From: Impatiens glandulifera
Lineage: Eukaryota; Streptophyta; Magnoliopsida; Ericales; Balsaminaceae
Reading direction: 5' to 3'
Length of the DNA: 64,000 bases
Assembly: GCF_907164915.1 (NCBI RefSeq)
Contig: NC_061869.1
Location: forward strand, 15,291,125 to 15,355,124
Part shown: in pieces, positions 21,331-34,610 of the stretch
How the letters are laid out: the number at the start of each line of letters is the position of its first letter
Position numbering within the stretch: the first letter of the stretch is position 1
The notes under the pieces: generated by a model
What the model saw: only the letters and a program-made list of their open reading frames with translations
Database searches by the model: none
What the model was told of the DNA's origin: nothing
Made by a program: the position numbers and the translations under genes

Positions 21331-23700
21331 GCACTCAACTGTCTCAATAGCACTAACATCTTTTACCATCATTTTTGACAAATCGACCATCTTAACATAT
21401 CTCTAACCTCTTTACCCCCACTTCTTCGGTAAACCAACAAATTCATTCATATAGTTAACGACAAATATTTTTTATTTTCCAATGAACATCTCACTAATAA
21501 TCTTGTGACCTTAATTTGAGTATTTTGTACCTCAATCATATCATATCATTATCGCGACTTATTTAATCTCACTTTAGCAAACCAACCACCAATCATATTG
21601 ACATCTCATCTCGTGAACTCACTTTTACACTTCGTTCAACCAACCATCTCATATCACCAACCTCTTTACCCTCACTTCTTCGGTAAACCAACAAGTTCAT
21701 TCATATATTTAACAAAAAATATTTTTTGTTTTCTAATGAACATCTCACTACTAATCTCGTGACCTTACTTTGAGTATTTTGTACCTCAACCATCTCATAT
21801 CATTATCAAGACCTCTTTACCCTCACTTCAGAAAACCAACCACCAATCATATTGACCTCTATCTCGTGAACTCACTTTTACACTTCGATCAACCAACCAT
21901 CTTATATCACTAACCTCTTTACCTTTTCTTCTTCGATAAATCAACAAATTTATTTATATATTTAACGAAAAATATTTTTCGTTTTCCAATGAACATCTCA
22001 CTACTAATCTCGTGACCTTATTTTGAATATTTGTACCTCAACTAGGAGGTATGTGTACATTGGCTAAGGTGGGCTTAAGGCCACCCCAATTTTTTTTTAA
22101 TATATTTAATAAAAAACAAGATTTTTACTTCTCACTCATTTTCAATGCTTCTCACTTATTGTCAATGCTTCTCACTCATTTGTAAAATATATATATAGTC
22201 GCATAATATTTTAATATTTGTATCCGGTTCATTTGCATGTTTATGCTATAATATTAAATTTTATTTTATTAATTTAATATTTTACTAATTTTTTATTATT
22301 TAATTTTAATTTTAATTTTTATAATTATTTTTTAAATTCAGAATATATAGAATCTCATCATTTTTTTAATTTGTTTTCTTCTATTTCTCTTCTCTAATAT
22401 TTATCTTCTTAATGGTGTATATTATGTTCATGACTGATTTTATTTTATTATGTTTAATTATATTTTTAATTTATAATGTTAATATTATTTTTTTTATTTC
22501 ACTCTAACTATTTAATAAAATAGTTACTTAGTTTTAATATTAAAATCGTTACCATTACGGAACAAACATTTTCAGCCATAAAAATAAATAGAACCTCGCA
22601 ATAAAATAGAGGATGATATTTTCATTACGCGACCACTTTACCCTCACTCTAGAAAACCAATCACCAATTATATTGACCTCTAATCTCGTGAACTCATTTT
22701 TACACTTCAGTCAACCAACAATCTCATATCACTAACCTCTTTACCCTCACTTCTTCGGTAAACCAACAAATTCATTCATATATTTAACAACAAATATTTT
22801 TTTGTTCTCCAATGAACATCTCACTACTAATCTTGTGACATTACTTCGAGTATTTTGTACATTAACCATCTCATATCATTATCGCGACCTCATTACCCTC
22901 ACTTCAGCAAACCAACCACCAATCCTATTGACTTCTCATCTCGTGAACTCACTTTTACACTTCGGTCAACCAACCATCTCAATCACACATTAACCACCAA
23001 TATTTTGTTTCTCAATGGATAACTTTCATTACTAATATTGTGACCTCACACACTTTCACACGTCTCTTATCCCTTACCAAACTAACCACTAAATGTCAAT
23101 TGACCTCATACTTTGGTCAATGAACATCTAATTCCAATATATTTTTAACTACCAATCACAATCGACCTCTAATCTCGTGATCTTACGATCTTTTGTTACC
23201 AGTCTCTTGTCCTTCAGCAAACAAACCACCAAAATATCAATATTACCGACCTCTTATCCCCTTAGCAAACCAACCACTAATCTCATCGACCTCTAATCTC
23301 GTGACCTCATACTTTCACATGTTTATAATATATCGACAAACCAATTATCAATCACAATTGACTTCTAATCTAGTGACCTCATTACTATCACACACCTCTT
23401 ATCTCTCGTCAAACCAACCACTTATCTCAATGAACCTCTCTATCTCATGATATGACACTTTCACATGCCTCTTATCTCTCGGCAAACCAACCACCAATCT
23501 TAATCACACTTTCACATATCTCTTATTTCTTGGAAAACTAACCTCCGACCTGAATCAACATATTGTCCCTCAGTAAACTAACAACCAATTCTAATATTAC
23601 CGACCTCTTATTCATCGATAAACTAATTACCAATCTACCTAGGGTTTAGATTTAGGTCTATCATTCCTCAAATTCGCAACTACCATGATCATTTTCATTT
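21331..23700. repeat. ~250-bp degenerate tandem array
   Basis: Recurring phrase: CTCTTTACCCTCACTTCTTCGG, then AAACCAACAAATTCATTCATA, then CCAATGAACATCTCACTACT and AATCTCGTGACC. Starts near 21411, 21660, 21911 and 22737 give a period of about 250 bp. From about 23000 the units become shorter and more variable. The array is interrupted at about 22036-22625 by a different sequence beginning AGGAGGTATGTGTACATTGG...GGCTTAAGGCCACCCC, perhaps a hAT relic. The C/T-rich phrases resemble the foldback minisatellite units (GACCTC, CAAACCAACCACTAAT), suggesting a common origin. Open frames here only translate the repeat. Confidence 0.65.
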
Positions 23701-24147
23701 TAGTTTTATACTATCACTCTCAAGGACTTAAGTCTTTCATTCCAATCACACCATCCGTCCACATATATCATCATATTTTCTCATGTGAACACATTAACGT
23801 TATATCACTTATAATTGTTGATTTTAATTTAAAATTAAGTATATATATATATATATAAGTTTTTAACTAACTAAATTATGTGTTTATATATATATATAAT
23901 AATAACTAAATTATCAAGGAAAAATATTTTTATTTAGAGGGAAAAATAAAACTTGGGTGCATGAAATTTAAAATTGTATTATTATTATTATATATATTTA
24001 TATTATAAATATTTAAAATATTTAAACCTAACCTATATTATATGATTAAATAAAAGTTATAATTTCATTAAAATAAATAAATGTATATACATATATAATA
24101 TACATATAAGAAAATAAAAATAATAAAAATTAGAAGAGATAAAAAAT

Positions 24148-24228
<81 letters not shown>

Positions 24229-24728
24229 GAAAATAGAGAAAATAAAAAAATATTAATTAATAAAGATAAATTAATTCTTATACGAAAAAGTGTATTTAAT
24301 GATTTATAAAAAAAAATTGTTTAGATAATTTTTTCTTTACTTTCCATGCATTTTTAGTATCATTCTTTTTCATACAGTAAGGCATAAAACACCTCGGAAT
24401 TACAAGAATCACTGTAAGGCATACAACACTTCGGAATTACAAGAATCACTGTCGGATAAAAAACAATCAAAGATAAGATTGTATACAAAAAGTAAGGGTG
24501 TGTTTTGGATTGTCATTTCAAGAGTGAAATGATTTTGTTACCCGATTTATTCATTTATTCTAAAGCTCTCAAGTGGGAAGGATTCGTATGAAGTGCAGAT
24601 AAAACTAAAATATATAAAAAAATATTTAATATTTTATTTATAAATATAAAAATTATTTATGAAACAATATATATTTCTATATGATTAGTTAAAAAAAATT
24701 ATATTTTTATAAAATTAGTAGTGAAAGA

Positions 24729-24824
<96 letters not shown>

Positions 24825-24927
24825 GAAAAGAAAATAAAAATAAAAATTAATTATGAGAGATAAAAAAAATAGATAATATATATATGATAAGAGAGAAAAT
24901 AAAAAAAATAATAATTAGAAAATAGAA

Positions 24928-24981
<54 letters not shown>

Positions 24982-24985
24982 CTAT
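23701..24985. repeat. AT-rich spacer with long (TA)n tracts
   Basis: Long ATATAT tracts at about 24145-24229 and 24731-24823. A 37-bp direct duplication (GTAAGGCATAMAACACYTCGG... twice) lies at about 24379-24452; unit 2 has a single copy. No coding region. Confidence 0.7.
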
Positions 24986-25148
24986 ATATTTTCATCACAA
25001 TTAAGATTATAAATAATATTTTTGTAATCGTGAAAATAAATATTAAAAAATTCTTTCATATAATAAAATTGTATTAAGATAAACAAAAACCCTCCAGAAA
25101 CTTTATTATTGCAAAAAAGATGAGGGATTACAAATAAAAAACAAAATA

Positions 25149-25385
25149 TTAAAATCTACATAGACACAAACTTAACGGCGCCGTCTCACAAAGCCCTTGA
25201 GTCTTACCTCCAAATCTTGCATGAAACAATAATGAATTCAACTATAAGTGTAACTCAACATACTCAAGAAAATAATATATCACAAATTATACTACTATGA
25301 TAAGAAAGATTTAAAAATATAAATTACCCGAAAAACTAAACAGAAATAGAAGAACGAATCCTAAAATAGCTGTAGAACTTTTCAT
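25149..25385 (-). pseudogene. Defensin-like gene copy 2, deleted
   Basis: Exon 1 (25328-25385) is intact and identical in the signal peptide to copy 1, with a better donor (GTAATTT). A deletion equivalent to copy-1 positions 9188-9364 removed the intron's acceptor half and the first two-thirds of exon 2, leaving codons for the last three cysteines and the stop (TTA at 25149-25151). The junction shows 4-bp AAAT microhomology. No functional peptide is possible. Confidence 0.8.
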
Positions 25386-25626
25386 AGTGAATTTATGTGT
25401 TTAGTTGGCTAGTTTTCTTATTATATTAGTTTACAAAAATAAAATATTGAAACCATGTTGTATTTTTATACTAAAATAATGCAACAATAAAAAGTATATA
25501 TATATATATATATTTATTAATGGTTACTTTCTTAAAAGTTATCTTATAAAATAAAATCTATAATATTATATTAAATACGCATACATACCCATGTTGACAA
25601 AAGTGACTTTCAAATCTATATATACA

Positions 25627-26345
25627 ATGATGCTTAATTTTTAAAATGTTCGGATTGTCGGGTCGAGATCTGTGGTTAATTTGGATACTTGGGTCGGATT
25701 GTGGGTTAACCCGCCTTTAAATTTAAAACGGTTAAAAAGAAAATTAAAAATGATAGAGGTATGTTTCGAACTTGCAACCTAACAAAACAAGTACAACTCT
25801 TTAACTAACTAGGCTACAAAGAATTTATATTTTAAATTCAACACCAAATTTGATAAATGCAGAACGTTTTAATATTAATATAAGTTCAACTTTTTAACTA
25901 ACTAATATATATATATATATATGATGATGATGATGCTTAATTTTTAAAGTGTCCGGATTGCCGGGTCGAGAGCTGTGGTTAATTTGGATACTTGAGTCGG
26001 ATTGTGGGTTGACCCGCCTTTAAATTTACAACGGTTAAAAATAAAATAAAAAATGCTAGAGGTATGTTTCGAACTTGCAACCTAACAAAACAACAAGTAC
26101 AACATTTTATCAACTAGGCTACTAAGACTTTATATTTTAAATTCAACACCAAATTTGATATTTGATGAACGCGGGACGTTTTAACATTAATATAAATTCA
26201 ATTTTTTAACTAATATATATATATATATATATATATAATGATGTTAAGTAAATGAATACTTGGGTCGGATTGTGAGTTGACCCACCCATTAACTTAAAAC
26301 GATTAAAAATAAAATTAAAAATGTTATCCGTAATTTTTTTTTAAC
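25627..26345 (-). repeat. tRNA-like repeat modules (unit 2)
   Basis: Counterpart of 9777-10625, with two full modules (25627-25905 and 25928-26215) and a truncated one. (TA)n separators are far shorter than in unit 1. The first module begins after a GATGATGATGATG variant. Confidence 0.5.
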
Positions 26346-27295
26346 GGTTTTATATATTATTAATCGTGCAAATGCAAAAGCTAAATGCTAATAATTTATT
26401 AAAATATTTCGTAGCCCTCCGGTCCACTTAGACCGTTCGTGCTTCCAAATTGGCCCGTCAACGCATATAGTTTGTTTGCTGGAATTTGGCATCATTTAGC
26501 TTATTTAATCACTTTATTGCTTTAAACCATTTTTTTTTTAAATATATGATTTAGAATAGTTTTCTAAGCAGAAATGAACAAAATATTTTATTTGGGACTG
26601 TTTGGTTATATTTTATCATTCTTCCCAATAATATACATTACTTTCATTATGCAACTACAATTAAAAATAAAAAAATCTTGATGATCCTTGCATTAAATAA
26701 TGATTTTTTATATGCGAACTTGAATTTTAAGAATAATTTTAGGTTTTAGTTCAATTCTATCCTATCATGTTATAGTTATGTGTTTATTTTAAATGCAATT
26801 TTCTTACCTTTTTAAATTTCGTGGCCTAGAAGCATGTTTAGGAACATAATGATAAAATAAATTTCGTGGCCTAGATTCTAGGTTAAACAAAAAACATTGC
26901 CTTAAAGACACACGAGGATATGTTTCATGAATAAAAAAAAGTGTAAACATCACGATTTCAAAAATAACAAATTCATTCAAAGTAGAGATGGTCTATTTGA
27001 GAACAAGCATGTGGGACATGGCGCATAGGTATTTTTTACATGTGATTAAGCACCGAATCAGAAATTGAAATCTCAATATTCTTTCCTAATTTTTCCTAAT
27101 TTCCGATGGAGCAAACTATGTGGTGACTCTTAAAGTCAAAATCTATATATATTTAAATTGAATAAACTGAAATAAATTTTGGTTAAGTCTGTCATTTCGA
27201 TTTCTCATCCCACTCGGAATTCGTAAGGAAGATAAGACATCACGAATTCAAACTTTTGTTTTGAAAAATGAAAAGGGTCAATTTTAGACGTGTCA
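26346..27295. other. Unit-conserved non-coding stretch (unit 2)
   Basis: Counterpart of 10640-11539. Carries a small local rearrangement at about 26855-26880 where TAAATTTCGTGGCCTAGA is repeated. No coding region seen. Confidence 0.5.
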
Positions 27296-28779
27296 TAATT
27301 TTTTATTTTTTTTTTATTTTTTTATTTCATTTTTGGGAAAAACGACTTAGCGTCATTTCATTAAAAATTTCCAAAAACGGGAAAAAAAACCACGAGTTTA
27401 AGAGATTATTCTAGACAGGCCTAGAATGATTTTGAAGTCGTAATATTCTGACTAAAAACTAAAAAACTAAAAACGTAAATGAATTATCTGTTTAGAATGC
27501 TTTCAATTCTAGTGAGTTTAAAAAACGGTAAATTCCAGTGCCTACAGATATTCTAGTTCTGCTCCGTGCTTGGAATTTTTCTCCACGTTCCCGCGAGGGC
27601 GCTGCAATCCGATACAATATCTTTCCATAACTCGTCAATGCTCCTGCGGGTTCTGTCATATACCCTTGCATTCCGTTCTTGCCAAATGTTATACACCACT
27701 GCTCTAAAGCCGCACTTGAACACGCTTGTTGCAAATCTATTTCCATTGGCTTTGAGTAGTGCTGCTTCTTTGATTTCATTCCATTCGCTCGGGAAACTGA
27801 TCAGCTCCAGGCTTTTATAGAATCTGTCCCAAAGCTCCAAAGCAATACAACAGCTCCGGAATAGGTGATCTATGGTTTCTTCATTTCCTATGCATAGAAG
27901 ACAGCTCGCGTCCGGGATGCTCATATACTTACTGATACGATCACGAGTGCTGAGTCTTTCCCAGAAGGCGAGCTATATGATGAACTGATGTCGAGGGATA
28001 ATCTTCGTTGACCATACAAGAGGAGCCCATTCTACTTTCTGCACTTTTTCCCGGATTACCTCCCATATTTTCTTCAATACCAGCTTCCCATTGTCCTCAG
28101 CTTTCCATTCATGAATATCTGGTCTGTCGTGTAGTTGTATGTTACTTATATGATCAAGTATCCTCTTTCCTTCTGAATTCTTTTCAAGAGCAAGTTCCAA
28201 TTCCCTTCTTTGATGTCTCTGATTTTCGCTTTTGCACAGTCCCTTCTGATACGAGTATTTTGAAACTCCTCCTTGTCGATGATAGGCTGGTTTTCAAACC
28301 AAGGGTTGTGCCAGAATAGAGTGTCTTTCCCGTCCCCTAGTCGGATGTCATAAAGATCTGCAATATCGCTTCTTAGTTTAAGAATCTTTTTCAGAGACCA
28401 GCTCATACCTTCGTGAATTTTACAGGTCCAGATGCTGGTTTCGTGTTTCATAAACCTCGTATGCATCCATTTGATCCATAGTGACTCCTGATTGCGCTCC
28501 AAAGCCCACAGATGCTTGAAGGTTAGAGCCTTGTTCCACTCTATACAGTTCTTCAAGTTGATGCCTCCCTCGTCCTTCGGTTTGCAGAGAGCGATCCATT
28601 TGACTTTCTTTCCTTCTCTTCCACTACTACCCCAGATAAAGTTTCTCATCAGTGTGTCGAGTTCCTTCATTAACTTCTCCGGAATGACCATTTGCTGCGC
28701 CCAATAGCCAACTATGCCCATAACCACGGTTTTGATAAGTTCGATCCTCCCTGCATAATTACAACTTAGTGAAAGAAGA
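27296..28779 (-). mobile_element. 5'-truncated LINE fragment, minus strand (unit 2)
   Basis: Better preserved than its unit-1 twin. An open piece at 28146-28802 covers GRIELIKTVVMGIVGYWAQQ through the thumb-like region (IWGSSGREGKKVKW, CKPKDEGGINLKN, WNKALTFKHLWAL). After the same single-base frameshift, pieces at 27973-28200 and 27553-27924 carry WAPLVWSTKIIPRHQFII, a TAG replacing Trp, and the zinc-binding half (CLLC, HLFRSCC). Poly(A) tail region at 27296-27345 (T-rich on plus). Inactive. Confidence 0.8.
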
Positions 28780-28944
28780 ATAATGACAGTTATTCTATGC
28801 ATAATAAACTCTAATTAAGATCATATATTTATATGTCAAATAATTGGCCTAATGGAAAAATATCAAACAAATAATGATTTTTTTTATCGTAGTGCGAGAT
28901 TAGGTCCAGATTCCGGTCAAAACTCATTTGGTCACCATAACTAT

Positions 28945-30583
28945 TAGGTCTGTAAGCAGTTCGATTCGGTCGGTTTATAGACTAAAATGTACAACCAAAC
29001 CGTAGGCGTCGGTTTGCCTAAATCATTATCCGTCGGTTTCGGTTTATTGATCGGTTCAGTTTCATCGGTTTGGATGAATTATTCGGTTTGGTCGGTTTTA
29101 AAAATCTGCTATAAAATAAAACCTGAAAACACTATTAACGAAAAATCAATTTTAATTTGTATCTTCTCAATCAATAATGAATTTTACATTCTTCAACTAC
29201 AACAAGAAAACAAAACTCCCAAAATTATATAACAAATCTGATGCACCGTTCCAATATATTATATCCCCTATCCAATTTGTTGAATAATAAATATATATCA
29301 ATCAGATCATTACTCAATATCTTCAGCATTGAAAACAATTTCACACAAACTGTTCCAAGCACCGTGAGTAATCTATTTCATCACCAAACTGGTGTCACTG
29401 TAAACCGACAACGTTGTAATTCAAATAAAGAATGGTAATTTCTTGAGAATTGGAAATTGGGAAGACAAGATTATACCAGACTCGTCTTTATCGATAAAGC
29501 CGATCCTATCAGAATATTTGCTACTACCACCTAGATTTGCACCAACGGCTACTCCGCCCAAGCTCACGTCTTAAGTTTTACAGCGACCGCTGCGCCCTCC
29601 TACTCATCGGGGCCTAGCACTTGCCCCAACGACCGACCTCCTACTCATCGGGGCCTAGCACTTGCCCCGACGGCCGAGTATAGGTCGCGCACTTAAGCGC
29701 CATCTATTTTCGGGGCTAGCTGATTCGGCAGGTGAGTTATAGGAGAATTTGGATATCAGGCATCTGAACATCACTAATCACAAGATCAAATATGTTCTTG
29801 TTTTCCTTCAACATTTTTAAAGTTATTTTTACTGAACTAGTTGTTGTAACTGAAAACAAAAACACAAAATCTTTATTATCCTAAGCAAATCCGCAAATAC
29901 CCAATATAGGATTTTGATTAATGAATCAATTACAGACCTTGGTATTGGCATCTTCGAAGTAAGGTTTCTAAGAGTTCAAACAAGTGGGATCATCATCAAC
30001 GGAAAGAACTCGCATTCCCACTTGAAGTTTTTCATTTTCGCCCATTGAATCTCCTTTCATATCTCTTCCACGGTCATCTTCACAAATGGCTTCAAATCAG
30101 TTTTCTAAATTAGCAAATCTCTCTCTTTGTAGTGGTTATGACAAATGCCCATTTACAGATCTTTTTAGCCCACGGTCGCCAGCTTCCTTTTTTAACCTTA
30201 AAATGATTTGCCGCCTCGTTCGTACCTAGTTAATGGAGTGATTGGTGAAGGAAGCTGAAGACCTCGTTCGTACCTAGTTAATGGAGTGATAGATGAAGGA
30301 AGCTGAAGACGAAGAGCGTCTCCATTCCATTGGGTTGATCTGTTGCGTCGAAGTCGAAGCAACACGAGTGAGAAGGAACTGCCGAGCATTCATTGCATAT
30401 AAGCTGAAATACAAGCGTCGGTTCGGTCGGTCAGTGGTAAGGTTCCGCCACCAAAGAACCGAAGCACCACAACCCGAATGAGTTCGGTTCAAGATATTTT
30501 GAACCATCGGTTTCTCGGTTTGACCGGTTTGGTTCGTGGACGGTTCGGTTAGCTTGGGTTCGGTCGGTTTTCTTACAGGCCTA
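28945..30583. mobile_element. hAT-like element carrying host gene fragments (copy 2)
   Basis: Same structure as 13168-14804, with the same flanking ATAACTAT (28937-28944 and 30584-30591). Because the flanks are also duplicated, it arose with the segmental duplication, not by a second transposition. Confidence 0.75.
29755..30045 (-). pseudogene. Type-B response regulator fragment (copy 2)
   Basis: Exon 1 at 29938-30045 (MGENEKL...VDDDP) with the same TAG as copy 1; exon 2 from 29849 downward. The shared stop shows the gene was already dead before the segmental duplication. A short deletion removes GTGAACATCC-type sequence just past MPDM. Confidence 0.75.
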
Positions 30584-30591
30584 ATAACTAT

Positions 30592-31760
30592 AATCGTTAC
30601 CGAATAAAATAATAATATAGAGTTTCATTAATCCATAATGTAATAATCCAATATATACTTGCTTAGGTAATAAATTCGTATAATTGTCACTCCAAATTTG
30701 AGAGAAAAGTAAGAATATGGTCAATGCTCTAGATTTTGAACTTTGTTTTTTAAGAAAAAAATGTTTTAGGCATATCAACATTAAAATTTAAAGAGAGAAA
30801 AAAATAATAACAGATATTATGTTTATAATAAACCACCAGTAAAAATATGAACTTCAGTAACAAATATCAGTAACGATCTAAAAATCTCGACGGGCTAAAA
30901 ATCCCCAACTCATTCTAATCCAAGGTGGGTTGCAGGTCAGGCGGGTCAGCCCACGGGTTGTCTCACTATAAATAAATAAAAATCATTAATAGTTATAGAA
31001 AACAAGAGTTCAATAACATGATCAAATAGCAAATAGTCATAATAAACATCAAACAAGATTCTTGTCTATCGTTACACATTAATGGACCAAATAGTTCAAT
31101 AAAGTAACTAAAATTTGAAAATTTCATAAAATATAAATTTCAGTAAAGTCAACATTCTTTAAATATCATCAATCGAGATATAATTCATGTCAAATCCTTC
31201 TCCTTCATCTCATTTCTTTCAATGTCTACATTAGCATCCTCTAGAACATTATATCATTGCTTGAACTATTACGTTACCTTCTTGAGTTTTATTTAAATAT
31301 GAAATATACAAAAATTAAAGCTATAAGGCTAGGGAGAGGAAAAAATCTAGGATTATGCGGCATATGCCTATAAGGCTATAAATCCGATTAGATTTTTTTC
31401 CAACCCGTGGGCCAACCCACGCCCAACCCGCCTAGGCCCGCGACCTAAGCGGGTTGGCCCGTGTATGCCGTTTTTCAAATGGGTTGCTAATATTTCAACC
31501 CAACCCGTCTAAATTGTTTGACGCGGGGGACCAATTCAATAGGCCTAACCCAAATTGACGACTCTACTTACTGGTCTTATAAAGTCGTTACAGATGATAT
31601 ATTAGTAACGACTCTAAATAAAGTCGTTACTAATAGCATAATTTTCTCTTTATATTTTAGGGATATCTGTAATGGTTTCCAAAAAACTGTTACTGAATCT
31701 GCCTTAATATTAGTAACAACATTGTAATTATTAACGACAGAGTAGTTACTAACGCTCCTT
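30592..31760. repeat. Nested GTAACGAC / GGGTTGGCCCG repeats (unit 2)
   Basis: Counterpart of 14830-16040, with small deletions. No coding region. Confidence 0.4.
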
Positions 31761-32425
31761 TAATTAATCCTAAAGAATTTCTTCTCTTTTATTCTTTTCC
31801 CTTCTCTCCGTTGCCGTCCAACGCTTTCCTTGTGCTTTTCTTCTTTACATTATGTGCTACCTTATGAATAATTATCAAATATTGATCATTCAAGAAATAC
31901 ATAACAAATGGCAGTTAAGAGGTTGTGATTAAAAGGTTTTTAATTACATGCATATGTGCAAGTAATAGATTCAAATCCTAAGTTGATTTTCCATCTTCAA
32001 CAGATGAGAACGATGGAGTTAATTTGAAGTGGAAAGGTGATCGAAGCGTTGAATTTTGTTGCAAAGGAGTTTGTACCAATAGGAGAAGCAAAGGTGATTC
32101 TCAATTTCACTCTTTTGATATCCAAATGTGGGTTAGTGTTCAATATAACATTTAATAACTGTTCTTAATACATATCCAACTCATCATTTTGGGAGATAGA
32201 GAGAACACAGGTGATGCTAATGAGATTATTGCAACCATTCTCACTACCTTGGGTATTGACACAAGTGATGATCTTAGTTTCTTTACTATCTTGTTATTTT
32301 GGGAGATATAGAGAATACAGTTTATTCTTTAGAATAATTTAAAAATTCATTACTATCTTGTTCATATCTTCATTCTTTATTATTAATTTCTGATGATTTT
32401 ATAAGATTATTCTTATAGGATTTCT

Positions 32426-32680
32426 TCAGTATACATGATATGATTTGATCTTCTTATAAACTAATAAAATGTTTTTTTCTTTTTCTTGAGGGAAGTGTTT
32501 ATACCCAACCGAGAGGAAGCCAAATGGACTGTATCCGTCAAAAACCATTAATGAATTTTTGGTTGTTCTTGGCTTGTAGTCGCTGAAATAAGCAGTGACG
32601 AAACCCACTCTTGTAGGGAGAATGATGACCATCGTAGGGTGATCATATTGAGCTTTGAATAAGCTCATTTGGTGGACCAA
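32426..32680 (-). pseudogene. Possible coding relic shared by both units
   Basis: 84-codon frame, counterpart of 16728-16961. The first ~55 residues are nearly the same, then a deletion changes the frame. Conservation simply reflects recent duplication, so protein status is unproven. Family not recognised. Confidence 0.2.
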
Positions 32681-32776
32681 TGACTGAGTTCCAAAAACCC
32701 AAAATCAACAAGGTTCTTCATGCTTATCTAGACGACGTCGCGATGAAGAAGGTGATCGGAAGTCAAAGCAACATTG
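32671..32776. repeat. 106-bp direct repeat, left copy
   Basis: Identical by eye to 37036-37141. Begins GGTGGACCAATGACTGAG and ends AAAGCAACATTG. Unit 1 has only one copy (about 16950-17066), with a G where both unit-2 copies have A, so the repeat arose in unit 2 after the duplication. Confidence 0.9.
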
Positions 32777-33689
32777 CATATAAATATGTTTGATTATTAA
32801 CACATATGTTTGGTTTAATATAAAAATCTTAAAATAGTTTGTTTGTGCTAAGCTATTTAAGAGCTTGCGCCATCGATTTTTTTTTTTTGTCTTTGATGTT
32901 TCAGATATACGAGTCGCGGTGTTGCGAAAGAGATGATGTTCATTTCGAAATAATGAAAAAGATTCATCTTAAGGAATCAATAAATAAAGATAAGTCTTTA
33001 TTGCATATAAATATGTATGATTATTAACACATATGTTCTTATGCTGTTAAAGCTTAGTTTTATAAGCTAATATATTTTGATATGAAAATTTTCTCAAGAA
33101 ACATTAATTTGTATATTTATTATACAAATGTTATATAGAAAATAAATTAGAACACAATAATTTAATTTGTTCTAGTCTTATTTAAAGATTTGTTTGGTTA
33201 TTAAAATTATTAATAATAATGAATGAAAATAAGAAAGTAATTAATACGTTAGCTTTCAATTTTCATAAAATTTATGGTGTTAAAATTAATTATAATTGAA
33301 ACATATGGTTTTAGTTTTAAAATAATTAATTATAATATACACCTTCTTTTTAATTAAGCATTATAATTAATAAGAATATGGTAGGATGATTTAATAAATA
33401 AAGAGAGAGGATATCTTTATTTATATACATTTTTTTATATATTACATTTTATTTTGGTAATAAGTTATCATTTTAAATGTGTATATATTCATTGGTTGAT
33501 AGAGTCTAGTCAATTATGAAATATAAGTTGTCTCTTGAAAAAAGACAAAAGGTCATAAAAGCGGTACAACAATGAAATGACACATTAATGTTGAAACCAT
33601 TCTAATTTCTTATGTAGAAATTATGAGAGATGAATGGGTTCATAATGATTTTTATAAAATATATATAAATATATAATATGAGAGATGAA

Positions 33690-34198
33690 TGGGTTCATAA
33701 TGATTTTTATAAAATATATATAAATATATAATATGATTTGTTTAAATGACATTAATCATGAATGTTGAAATCATTATAATTTCTTATGTAGAAATTATGA
33801 AATGAATTAGGTATCCTAATGATTTCTTTTATAGAAATTATGTGATTCATAATGACAGAAAATGAAGGTCATATGTATAATGAGATTAAATAAGTTATTT
33901 GTTTTAGAACTTATTCTAATCATGTATTTAAAGAGACACGACTATGTTAGTCGAAATTGTCTTTGCAAAAATTGTCTTGACGAGAATAATCTACTCAGAT
34001 TTATTTTGAGAATGCATAGTCGTTTAACGTCGATTATTGTTCAAAACATGGCAATGTAAGTGTTTCGATTAAGATATGAAATACATTTGTAGTTATATTT
34101 AATTTGATTATATGTTAATTGATTATTAATATAAATCATGCATATTAGCTAATAATATGATGATTCATGTTATTCATAATAAGTATGATTATTTAGAA

Positions 34199-34246
<48 letters not shown>

Positions 34247-34610
34247 TAAGATTTATTTTCTATCTATTTTTATTTTAATAGATAATTTTGAAATTTGTCA
34301 CAAATCATGATTTCTTGGTAGAAATCAGACATGAGTCTTGATGTGAAAATCATTATAATTTTCTTGTGTAAAAATTATGAGATTAATTGGTTCATAATGA
34401 TTTTTATAAAATATATATAAATATATAATATGATTTGTTTAAATGACATTAATCATGAAGGTTGAAATCATTATAACTTCTTATGTAGAAATTATGAAAT
34501 GAATTGGGTATCCTAATGATTTCTTTTATAGAAATTATGTGATTCAAAATGACAGAAAATGAAGGTCATATGTATAATGAGATTAAATAAGTTATTTGTT
34601 TTAGAACTTG
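33690..34610. repeat. ~220-bp direct repeat pair
   Basis: GGTTCATAATGATTTTTATA...GTTATTTGTTTTAGAACTT occurs at about 33690-33910 and 34381-34610, with a further partial copy at 33637-33680. Separated by AT-rich DNA containing a (TA)n tract at 34199-34244. Confidence 0.7.

Larger units (their letters stand above)
8953..24985. repeat. Segmental tandem duplication, unit 1 (~16 kb)
   Basis: Nearly all of this interval recurs in the same order and orientation at 24986-57780. Matching blocks seen by eye: 9055-9660 with 25083-25500; 9775-10620 with 25620-26345; 11540-12998 with 27296-28779; 13168-14804 with 28945-30583; 15085-17030 with 30840-32776; 18705-19490 with 37380-38138; 19560-21036 with 51946-53596; 21240-23700 with 53790-56240. 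Differences are scattered substitutions and small indels plus unit-specific insertions. Unit 1 alone has the solo LTR at 17272-18699. The duplication therefore predates that insertion and the Copia and 4.26-kb insertions of unit 2. Confidence 0.85.

Noticed and set aside
23193..23450. 85-codon ORF with a near-identical partner at 55743-56000
   Set aside because: Conservation follows from the segmental duplication, and the protein is a translation of the CAAACCAACCACCAATC-type tandem array.
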